NCBI RefSeq assembly: GCF_042662125.1
Contig: NZ_JBHSXL010000006.1
Coordinates: 341,145 to 405,144, forward strand
Reading direction: 5' to 3'
DNA: 64,000 nucleotides
From: Halopenitus salinus
GTDB lineage: Archaea; Halobacteriota; Halobacteria; Halobacteriales; Haloferacaceae
Shown here piece after piece: positions 1 through 6,684 of the stretch (position 1 is its first letter; every line of letters starts with the position of its first letter). The notes below the pieces were generated by a model. It saw only the letters and a list, made by a program, of their open reading frames with translations. It searched no databases and was not told the DNA's origin. Made by a program: the position numbers and the translations under genes.

Positions 1-2
1 TC

Positions 3-476
3 CGGCCGGTCGGGCAATTGATCGAGACGAGCGGCCACCGGTACGTGATCGGCTTGATCCTCTATACGCTCATCACGATCGTGACCGGGATCCGGACCGG
101 CGCGATGAGCGGGAACGCCGAACTCGTCGCGGTCGACACCCTCTATCTCGCCGTCGGGACGCTCGTCGGCGTGCTGTTGTTCTTCTACCCCGTCTTCGCC
201 CTCCACTGGTTCATGGCCAACCAGAAGGACGCGCGGCTACACGCGATCGCCACCGACGTCGCCGACCTCGAGGGAACGGGAACCACCTTTCCAGAGGTCA
301 ACCCGCAGTCGCCGGACGTCTCGAGGGAGTACATGAACCACTTCATGAACCTGAACGTGGCCAAACAGATGCACGAGTATCCGGTCTCGATGCAGCGTGT
401 GACGAGCGTGGTCGTCGGACTGATCATCCCGTACCTCCTCGATTACGGCGCCGACCAGCTGATCGCCGCGGCCTGA
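3..476 (+). CDS. Membrane protein, C-terminal part (cut by left edge)
   Basis: The reading frame is open to the first bases of the window, so the true start lies to the left. The first in-frame start codon is a TTG at 18, but there is no reason to prefer it. About 157 codons are visible. Three hydrophobic stretches can be seen: one just after the edge (VIGLILYTLITIV), one in the middle (LYLAVGTLVGVLLFFYPV) and one near the C-terminus (VTSVVVGLIIPYLLDYG), with a polar loop between the second and third. It looks like the end of an integral membrane protein. I do not recognise the family. The stop codon is followed directly by the region upstream of the hydrolase gene. Confidence 0.6.
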   Translation, partial: RPVGQLIETSGHRYVIGLILYTLITIVTGIRTGAMSGNAELVAVDTLYLAVGTLVGVLLFFYPVFALHWFMANQKDARLHAIATDVADLEGTGTTFPEVNPQSPDVSREYMNHFMNLNVAKQMHEYPVSMQRVTSVVVGLIIPYLLDYGADQLIAAA

Positions 477-534
477 GTGCCGGAGCGTCTTCGCGCCGCT
501 TCGTGGCTCACCGACCCGGTCCACCTCGCCAACC

Positions 535-540
535 TATTTA
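535..540 (+). promoter_or_regulatory. TATA box of the alpha/beta hydrolase gene
   Basis: TATTTA lies 23 bases before the ATG at 564. This is the usual haloarchaeal spacing for a leaderless transcript, and it is the main reason to choose ATG 564 over the longer in-frame GTG at 477. Confidence 0.55.
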
Positions 541-563
541 CCGCAGTGTTCCGATTCCGCGAC

Positions 564-1397
564 ATGGAGTCCCACACGGTCGTCGGCGGCGGGGGAACGG
601 AGCTACGTGTCGATACGGCGGGTCCGGTCGACGCCCCGCCGGTGGTCTTGATCCACGGCTACTCGCAGTCGCGGCTCTCCTGGTTCCGGCAGTTCGAGAG
701 CGACCTCGTCGAGGACCTCCGCCTCGTCGCGCCGGACCTGCGTGGACACGGCGACTCCGGGAAGCCGGAGGGCGACGAGCGCTACCGCGATCCGAGGCTG
801 TGGGCGGCCGACGTCCGGGCGGTGATCGAGGAGTTCGCCCCCCAGGATCCGGTCGTAGTCGGGTGGTCCTACGGCGGGCTGGTGCTCGCCGACTACCTCT
901 CGATCGAGGGGACGGAGGACGTGTCCGGGGCGGCCTTCGTCGGCGCCATCACGGAGAAGGGAACCGACGCGGCCTCCGAAGTTGCCGGGCCGGAATTCGC
1001 GGCGATGCTCGAGAACCTCGAGACGCGCGACGCCGAGGAGAGCGTCGATTCCCTCCTCGAGTTCCTCGACATCTGTACGGAAACGCCCCTTTCCGCCCGC
1101 GAGCGCCACCTCCTGCTCGGGATCAACGCCCGCTGTCCGCCGCGGGTCCGCGAGGCCCTGCAGGCGAGAACCGGCGCCCACGAGGACGTCATCCGAGAGT
1201 TGGACGTTCCCGCCCTGTTCCTCCACGGTGCGGCCGACCGGGTCGTCCTGCCCGCCGCCGCGAGGCGCCACGCCGACCTCGTGGCCGACGCCGAGGTCAT
1301 CATCTACGAGGGCGTCGGTCACTCGCCGTTCCTCGAGGTTCCGGAGCGGTTCAACCGCGACCTTCGGGGGTTTACCGAACGAGCGTTCGGGGAGTGA
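564..1397 (+). CDS. Alpha/beta-fold hydrolase
   Basis: A 277-aa soluble enzyme of the alpha/beta hydrolase superfamily. The oxyanion-hole motif is IHGYSQSRLSW (from about residue 30). The nucleophile elbow is GWSYGG (100-105, Ser102). The acid is in LHGAADRVV (Asp225), and His253 in GVGHSPF completes the triad. The length is normal for the family. The substrate cannot be read from the sequence; esterase, haloperoxidase-like and lactone-hydrolase roles all remain open. The in-frame GTG at 477 would add 29 residues, but it abuts the previous stop and would place the TATA box inside the gene. Confidence 0.88.
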   Translation: MESHTVVGGGGTELRVDTAGPVDAPPVVLIHGYSQSRLSWFRQFESDLVEDLRLVAPDLRGHGDSGKPEGDERYRDPRLWAADVRAVIEEFAPQDPVVVGWSYGGLVLADYLSIEGTEDVSGAAFVGAITEKGTDAASEVAGPEFAAMLENLETRDAEESVDSLLEFLDICTETPLSARERHLLLGINARCPPRVREALQARTGAHEDVIRELDVPALFLHGAADRVVLPAAARRHADLVADAEVIIYEGVGHSPFLEVPERFNRDLRGFTERAFGE

Positions 1398-1480
1398 CGC
1401 CCGGCGACGACGGCAGCTCGACGGGCGTCACAACCGACACCCGGCGACGGCGTCGGTCTCGATTGGTGCCGACCTGCGGG

Positions 1481-2881
1481 TCAGAGCACGAACGTCGCGA
1501 TCACCGGAACCGCATCGACGACGATGATCCCGAAGAGGCTCTGGCGTTTGATCGGCCAGGTCGGAGCGGACTGCAGCGACTCCCAGGCGGGGACGTCCGT
1601 CTCGAGTTCGGTGTGACCGTCCGCGTCCTCGCCGGCTTGCGCTCTCGCGGCGCGCTGTAGCTCCTCCATCCGTTCGCGCCGGCCCTCTTCCATCCGGCGA
1701 TGAAGCCGCCAGAAGGAGTGATAGAGCCAAAAGAGGACCAAGAAGACGTAGGCCGCGACCGGTCCGAGGTACAACACGACCCAGGTCACGGCGACGAGCG
1801 GGCCGCCGAGGCCGCCGTCGGGGAGGTTCAAGATCCCCTCCGCGTAGAAGCGGTAGGCGACGTATCCGCCCGCGACGAGCAGGATCGCGTTCACCCGCGT
1901 CGCGAACCGACCCAGGTCGCGAAACCCGCCGTGTTCGTCCGGGTGGAACGGCTGGTAGCTCAACGCGTCGCTCCGCAGCAGCTCCGTGAACGCATAGACG
2001 AGCATGAAGACGTCATAGAGGACGGCGACGACGAACAGCGTCACGAGCGAGTAGGCCGCATACGAGAGCGTCCCGACCCAACTCCACGGCGTGATGAGCA
2101 TGGGCAACAGGATCGGAACGAGCGCGACCACCACCGCGAACGTCACCGACTCCGGGAGTTCCACCGGACCGAACGAGATCGTGTCTCCGAGCGTCTCCGT
2201 GAGGTCGTCGTAGAACGCCTCGTAAGTCTCGCGATCGACGATCGTCGTCGAACCGAGGTTCGCGAGGAGGTTCTCGGTGCGAAGCGCGAGCCCGTCGTAG
2301 ACGAGGTGGCCGGCGACCAACACGAACAGGAAGTAGCCCGCCTGCACCGTGGCCGCCGGGTCTGCCCCCGTCCCCGCGTTCGTCCACGCGACGTAGGCCG
2401 CGTGGACCGTTCCGGCCGCAAGCGGGATCGCGGTCGCGAAGAACACGACGCTGCGGTGGACCGTCGAGCCGCGAAATCGCGATCCGAACAGCCGGTAGAG
2501 CAGGTACAACCACAGGCCGCCGACCAACAGCCCCGGCACGGCCACGATCGCCGTCGAGACTCCGATCGAGGGGACCGAAACCGCGAGGCGGCCGGACCGG
2601 CCGTACTGGACGATCGTCGTCGGAACGTACACCGCCAGGACGGCGAGCAACGCCACCGGAAGGTTTCGAAGCACCGCTCGCGTGATCCCCGTCGTGAACT
2701 GCACCGCCGGCCGCTCGCCTTCGGCCGGCGTCTCGGTTCGATCGTCGACGGGAGGGACGGCACACGATCGGTAGAACGGCCCCCGATCGTCGGTCCACCG
2801 CTGCCAGTCCGAGCCGTATTCCGATCGTCGCTCCGCTCGTACCTCCTCCCCCTGTGCCTGCTCGGTCTCGCCCTCGACCAT
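1481..2881 (-). CDS. Polytopic membrane protein, unknown function
   Basis: A 466-aa protein. A charged N-terminal segment of about 75 residues is followed by several hydrophobic helices (for example LPVALLAVLAVYVPTTIV, VFFATAIPLAAGT, VALVPILLPMLITPW, AYVFLVLFWLYHSFW). It ends in a charged tail and a last short hydrophobic stretch. I see no catalytic motif and do not recognise the family. It is convergent with the hydrolase gene. The upstream side (2882-3182) contains the IS-like scar, so its promoter may have been rearranged. Confidence 0.72.
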   Translation of the reverse strand: MVEGETEQAQGEEVRAERRSEYGSDWQRWTDDRGPFYRSCAVPPVDDRTETPAEGERPAVQFTTGITRAVLRNLPVALLAVLAVYVPTTIVQYGRSGRLAVSVPSIGVSTAIVAVPGLLVGGLWLYLLYRLFGSRFRGSTVHRSVVFFATAIPLAAGTVHAAYVAWTNAGTGADPAATVQAGYFLFVLVAGHLVYDGLALRTENLLANLGSTTIVDRETYEAFYDDLTETLGDTISFGPVELPESVTFAVVVALVPILLPMLITPWSWVGTLSYAAYSLVTLFVVAVLYDVFMLVYAFTELLRSDALSYQPFHPDEHGGFRDLGRFATRVNAILLVAGGYVAYRFYAEGILNLPDGGLGGPLVAVTWVVLYLGPVAAYVFLVLFWLYHSFWRLHRRMEEGRRERMEELQRAARAQAGEDADGHTELETDVPAWESLQSAPTWPIKRQSLFGIIVVDAVPVIATFVL

Positions 2882-2919
2882 GTCTCCGCCATTTTCCGTC
2901 GTCGAGTTAGGCGTTTTGG

Positions 2920-3130
2920 CGGGACGGGAGTGAACTACCCCACCCCACTTCGCTCATCCTGACGGGTTCACTCGTTGAGGGTGTCGCCGGAATTCTTCGA
3001 GTTCCGGCTGCTAACCAGAAGTCCGTGACTTCTGGTGATGGGGCTCGTCCGTGTCCTCGGCCTCGAACCCGTCCGGGTAGGCGTGGATCCGGCACGTAGC
3101 GTCACCGTTCCGGACCTCAGGGCGAGGTGA
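2920..3130. mobile_element. IS-like hairpin scar (possible IS200/IS605-family end)
   Basis: This intergenic stretch has no credible gene. It holds a perfect 10-bp inverted repeat, ACCAGAAGTC (3014-3023) and GACTTCTGGT (3027-3036), with a 3-nt loop. A second hairpin is GCCGGAA (2986-2992) / TTCCGGC (3002-3008). Before them lies a TGAACTACCCC-type motif (about 2930-2941). From memory, such short subterminal hairpins and the ACTACCCC motif flank haloarchaeal IS200/IS605 and IS1341 (TnpB) elements. A short minus-strand frame (about 3117 down to 3012) reads VRNGDATCRIHAYPDG and stops inside the perfect hairpin, so it may be a gene-end remnant. No transposase or TnpB is present, so at most a scar remains. 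Confidence 0.4.
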
Positions 3131-3182
3131 GGAGCCGCGCCAGAACGTATAAGTCATTATCGCAGTAATCATTATTCAAAGT

Positions 3183-4574
3183 ATGACTTTCTATGATCGG
3201 GGAGAGGAGCTTACTGCGCTTTCAGACGCGTTTGAGTCGCCCGGTTCGGACGTATTCGTCGTCTACGGGCGTCGGCGTGTCGGCAAGACGGAGTTGCTGA
3301 AGCAGTTCTGTACTGATCGGCCGCATATTTACTTTCTCGCGGCACAGGAAGCCGAACACCGGCAGCGCGAGAAGTTCATCGATCAGGTTGCAGCGTTCTT
3401 CGACGATCGCACCCCACGGATCGACGGGTGGGACGAGGCCTTCGACTACCTCGGGGAGAAACTCCAGTCCGAGGCAGTTGTGGTCGTCATCGACGAGTTC
3501 CCGTACCTCGTCGCGGAGAACGACTCGGTACCATCCTACGTACAGGGAGTCGTCGATGAACAACTCCAGGAAACCGATTCGATGCTGATTCTCTGTGGAT
3601 CAAGCGTGAGTACGATGGAATCGGAGGTACTCGGCCACGAGAGTCCGTTGTACGGTCGCCGCACGGGGCAACTCGACGTGCGGCCGTTCTCGTTTCAGCA
3701 GGCCCGTGAGGTCATCGACTACGAGACGGTAGACGCGATTCGATCCTACGCGATCACCGGCGGAACGCCGATGTATCTCACGCTGTTCGATTACGGACGA
3801 TCGCTCGCGGACAACGTCCGGTCGCAGGTGCTATCGCCGTCAGCAGTACTGTACACCGAGCCGGAGTTTTTGCTTCGAACCGAGCTCCGAAATCCCGCCC
3901 GGTACATGAGTATTCTCGAAGCGGTTGCGCTGGGGCACACGACGCCGAACGAGATCTCGGGAGCGACGGGAATCGATGTCGGTCCGTTATCGAAGTATTT
4001 GCAGACGTTGCGGCAGCTCCGACTGATCGATCGGGAAGTTCCCGTGACAGCGTCCGGGAAGAAGTCCAAGCGGTCGCGGTACCGCGTCGCTGACGGGTTC
4101 CTCCGGTTCTGGTTCCGGTACGTCGAGCCGAACCGTTCCAGCATCGAGGAAGCACCGGACATCGTGTACGATGGAACGATCGCTCCGGATCTCCCGACGC
4201 ACGTCGCCACCACGTTCGAGGACGTGTGCCAGGAGGCCGTGTGGGAAGGAATTCGACGCGGCAAGTTCGAGCCGTACTCGGAGGTCGGCCGCTGGTGGTA
4301 CGGGGAAGAGGAGATCGATATCGTCGGTCTCGCACCGAACGACGATCGGATCCTGTTCGCCGAGTGCAAGTGGACATCGGATCCAGTCGGGACGGCACTC
4401 GTCGAGGAGCTACAGACAAAAGCGGGGAACGTTAGATGGGGGCCGGATGAGCGGGAGGAGCGCTTCGCGCTGTTCGCAAAGAGCGGGTTCGTCGAGGGAC
4501 TCGAAGATCAACTCGACGAACGCTGGTCGCTATGGAGTCTCGCAGAGATGGATGATCTCCTCACGCCGTCCTGA
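3183..4574 (+). CDS. Archaeal ATPase fused to a PD-(D/E)XK domain (DUF234 type)
   Basis: A 463-aa protein of the archaeal AAA ATPase/DUF234 family. Walker A is GRRRVGKT (29-36) and Walker B is VVVVIDEF (about 99-106). A winged-helix region follows (about 245-300, with GATGIDVGPLSKYLQTL). The C-terminal domain has a PD-(D/E)XK nuclease signature, EEIDIVG (from about 377) and AECKW (394-396). Members are common in archaea; an antiviral or mobile-element role is suspected but unproven. A possible TATA box (GTATAAGT, about 3147) precedes ATG 3183. The gene is visibly richer in A+T than most of the window and lies between the IS-like scar and the tRNA-Phe copy, which suggests acquisition by transfer. 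Confidence 0.88.
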   Translation: MTFYDRGEELTALSDAFESPGSDVFVVYGRRRVGKTELLKQFCTDRPHIYFLAAQEAEHRQREKFIDQVAAFFDDRTPRIDGWDEAFDYLGEKLQSEAVVVVIDEFPYLVAENDSVPSYVQGVVDEQLQETDSMLILCGSSVSTMESEVLGHESPLYGRRTGQLDVRPFSFQQAREVIDYETVDAIRSYAITGGTPMYLTLFDYGRSLADNVRSQVLSPSAVLYTEPEFLLRTELRNPARYMSILEAVALGHTTPNEISGATGIDVGPLSKYLQTLRQLRLIDREVPVTASGKKSKRSRYRVADGFLRFWFRYVEPNRSSIEEAPDIVYDGTIAPDLPTHVATTFEDVCQEAVWEGIRRGKFEPYSEVGRWWYGEEEIDIVGLAPNDDRILFAECKWTSDPVGTALVEELQTKAGNVRWGPDEREERFALFAKSGFVEGLEDQLDERWSLWSLAEMDDLLTPS

Positions 4575-4609
4575 AGGTGGTACTCGTCAGCGTTGAACTG
4601 TGAGATTAA

Positions 4610-4717
4610 TGCCGCCTCCCGGATTGTGAACTTCCGAAAGACTCGCTTCACTCGTCTTTCGACTTCCCGCTCGCTACGCTCGCGGGAACGGGGACAGCTC
4701 GATCTTCACTCGAGTGC
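4610..4717 (-). repeat. Interrupted partial copy of tRNA-Phe with two hairpins
   Basis: Bases 4610-4625 repeat the 3' end of the adjacent tRNA-Phe (TGCCGCCTCCCGGATT on the plus strand) exactly. Bases 4686-4717 repeat its T-arm to anticodon arm with one missing base and one change (GAACGGGGACAGCTCGATCT, then TCACTCGAGTGC). Between the two pieces, inside what would be the T-loop, lie two hairpins: CGAAAGAC (4635-4642) / GTCTTTCG (4654-4661) and TTCCCGC (4664-4670) / GCGGGAA (4682-4688). Both loops are 11 nt, TCGCTTCACTC and TCGCTACGCTC. The 5' half of the tRNA is missing, so this copy cannot make a tRNA. Confidence 0.85.
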
Positions 4718-4753
4718 GAAAACTACTCGAATGAAAATCGTGTAGAAGCCGGA

Positions 4754-4827
4754 TGCCGCCTCCCGGATTTGAACCGGGGACAGCTCGATCTTCAGTCGAG
4801 TGCTCTCCCAGTCTGAGCTAAGGCGGC
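4754..4827 (-). tRNA. tRNA-Phe (GAA)
   Basis: The minus strand folds as a full cloverleaf. The acceptor GCCGCCT pairs with AGGCGGC, followed by discriminator A. The D arm has GCTC...GAGC. The anticodon arm is CTCGA-CTGAAGA-TCGAG with anticodon GAA. The T arm is CCCGG-TTCAAAT-CCGGG. CCA is not encoded. A T-rich promoter-like sequence (CTTTTGTCC on the minus strand, about 4855-4863) lies about 28 bases upstream of the 5' end. The 3' end faces the broken copy at 4610-4717. Confidence 0.97.
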
Positions 4828-5042
4828 TCGCACCCGAACCAAAGCCCATTCCGGACAAAAGGATTTCGAAACCCGGCGCGGGGGAACGGGTGCAAGCAAG
4901 GCGTGGTTGGCCGTCACACCGCATCAAAAGTGATCAGTATCAATCCGCCTTCGGCCGGGTGTAACGAGTCTGATCGACGGAGCGGACATTGGCGACGGCG
5001 ACCCCGAACCGGGAAGGGACGGAGAAGAAGCGTCAGTTCGAT

Positions 5043-6191
5043 CTAGGGAGGCCACATCCGGTCGAGGCGAAATCGATCAGCGTAATTAATCTGCGGGTTG
5101 GCTATTTCGGGAGGTTCAACTCGGAGTGAGATGGAGTTGCTGAAGGCCTCGTCCGGAACCAGAAAGAACGTATCATCTTCGGGATGTTCAAGAGCGTAAT
5201 AATCGACAGCATCTCCGTCGGCGTCGAACCGCAATGATCCGTTCTCGATCCATGTCGAGGCGACACGTACCCGATACTCCGACTCGTTATGAGAAACGAC
5301 GAGCGTTCTATTATTTCGACCAGGAACGATCGACGGTTCAGTTCCGTGTTCTCCCAACCGGTCTGCAAGACGTGAGAGCGGTTCAATTGAGCTAATCGGA
5401 GGAACCGGATCGATCTCTGGCGGCCAGTTGTTTTCAAAGGCGTACGCCTCTACTGAATTTGAACGAGCGAAAGAACGACTCGTATTGGCGGGCCGGAAAG
5501 AGATCGACCGGTCAAAATCATTTGCGTTGACCGCGAGTAGTCGTTCCAGTTCAGCACAGTAGACGAGATAGTGATCGTGGGACTGACGCGGTACGAACCG
5601 GATACGACCATCTATGAGCCATCCAGTCTCGATACCGACAGAGCGAATCTTTTCGTGTGAGTCAACAAATAGGACGGTCCGGGAGTCATCTCCGGTAGGA
5701 TCGGTGAAAATTGATTCGTCCGTCTCTCGCAAAGCATCGACAGCAACGGAAACAGCGGACAGTTCCTGTTCTTGGTTTTCGAGAGGCCATTGGTCGTCAA
5801 GACGGTATTCCTTTGCCCAGTTGATCTGATTAGTGTCTTGTCGAGGCGAATCAACACGGAGATACATCGACGTCCCGACCTCAGCAGAATCGATGAAATA
5901 CGTTTGTTCCGTTTCATAACAGTAAACTAGAAAACAGTCGACATCGTCTCCATATCGCTGATAAACGTGTCCTGAAGAATTGGTATGTTGACTAACACCC
6001 TTGAATCGAATTACACCGTCTTTTAGACGTCCTGTTTTGATCTGTGCCCGTAGCAAATTACCACTTGGCTGCTCAAGGACGACATCATAACGTTCGTTGT
6101 CCCCGATCGGGGTCGAAACGCTAATACACCGCCTTTTGAGTTCGGTAATAACGATCTGCTCGGTAAGGTCTCCGCGTCTGTGTGATTCCAT
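5043..6191 (-). CDS. Triplicated PD-(D/E)XK endonuclease-like protein
   Basis: A 382-aa protein. The first ~115 residues look like the group I intron-associated PD-(D/E)XK endonuclease family (I-Ssp6803I-like): GDLTEQIVITELKRR, then NERYDVVLEQ and AQIKTGRLKDGVIRF with the D...(E/Q)xK core. The same pattern recurs twice. SVGIETGWLIDGRIRF and ...FENNWPP end copy 2 (about 150-260). VRVASTWIENGSLRF and ...RFRLDRMWPP end copy 3 (about 280-382). Copies 2 and 3 lack the catalytic lysine and aspartate pattern, so only copy 1 could cut DNA. The gene is A+T-richer than its surroundings. It is divergent from the 67-aa gene and lies between tRNA-Phe and tRNA-Pro. The function is unknown; family assignment is from memory of the motif. 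Confidence 0.82.
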   Translation of the reverse strand: MESHRRGDLTEQIVITELKRRCISVSTPIGDNERYDVVLEQPSGNLLRAQIKTGRLKDGVIRFKGVSQHTNSSGHVYQRYGDDVDCFLVYCYETEQTYFIDSAEVGTSMYLRVDSPRQDTNQINWAKEYRLDDQWPLENQEQELSAVSVAVDALRETDESIFTDPTGDDSRTVLFVDSHEKIRSVGIETGWLIDGRIRFVPRQSHDHYLVYCAELERLLAVNANDFDRSISFRPANTSRSFARSNSVEAYAFENNWPPEIDPVPPISSIEPLSRLADRLGEHGTEPSIVPGRNNRTLVVSHNESEYRVRVASTWIENGSLRFDADGDAVDYYALEHPEDDTFFLVPDEAFSNSISLRVEPPEIANPQINYADRFRLDRMWPP

Positions 6192-6304
6192 ATGGTTCGT
6201 GTCGCGTCATCTGGTTTGGTTTCTACCACCTTAACATTTGCATATGTGCAGATGTCTATTGAGAAGAACACCAAGCAGATATCAGGTGGAAATATAGAGA
6301 ACAC

Positions 6305-6508
6305 ATGGCGCGCACACGGGCTCTACTCACCGAGACAGAGCGAGAACATCTTCAATCGGACACACCCGGATCGAAACGATATCAGACGGTTTCACGAATC
6401 AGAAACAGGATAGAAGACGAACTGGGAACGGACGTAGAGCTACTCAAAAACCATCACCCGGAGCTGTACAAAGAACTGAGACAGGTTGTGTGTGATAACC
6501 ACGAGTGA
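6305..6508 (+). CDS. Small conserved haloarchaeal protein (67 aa)
   Basis: A charged, mostly helical 67-aa protein starting MARTRALLTETEREHL and ending RQVVCDNHE. Similar ~70-residue proteins with the same MARTRALLTET opening occur in many haloarchaea (from memory), so I take it as a real gene. No known domain is visible. It is transcribed away from the triplicated nuclease-like gene; the 113-base spacer is A+T-rich with an AAATATAG element at about 6291. It ends five bases before tRNA-Pro on the other strand. Binding of nucleic acid or of a partner protein is only a guess. Confidence 0.72.
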   Translation: MARTRALLTETEREHLQSDTPGSKRYQTVSRIRNRIEDELGTDVELLKNHHPELYKELRQVVCDNHE

Positions 6509-6513
6509 CGCAA

Positions 6514-6584
6514 TGGGGCCGCTGAGAATCGAACTCAGATCCACTGCACCCAAGGCAGCGAGGATACCACTACCCCACGGCCCC
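6514..6584 (-). tRNA. tRNA-Pro (TGG)
   Basis: Minus-strand cloverleaf. The acceptor GGGGCCG pairs with CGGCCCC and is followed by discriminator A. The anticodon arm is GCTGC-CTTGGGT-GCAGT with anticodon TGG. The T arm is CTGAG-TTCGATT-CTCAG. No CCA is encoded. A CTTTAGC element (minus strand, about 6612-6618) lies 28 bases upstream. Unlike the other three tRNA genes in the window it has no partial copy beside it. Confidence 0.97.
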
Positions 6585-6684
6585 GTACCTCCTACTACCC
6601 GGATGGCCCGCTAAAGGGTTTCGTTCGTGCGGGATTCGACCACCTCGACCGCCGGTCGCCCGCCCGATCGGCGTCCGGTTTGGT

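Noticed and set aside
2907..3095. 62-aa minus-strand ORF in the scar region
   Set aside because: It has no family likeness, crosses both hairpins and has an atypical composition; better seen as part of the scar.
4610..4717. Second functional tRNA-Phe gene
   Set aside because: The 5' half is missing and the T-loop is interrupted by hairpins.
4626..4753. attL/attR pair of an integrated island at tRNA-Phe
   Set aside because: The two tRNA 3' ends are only about 144 bases apart and no integrase gene lies nearby, so no island fits between them.
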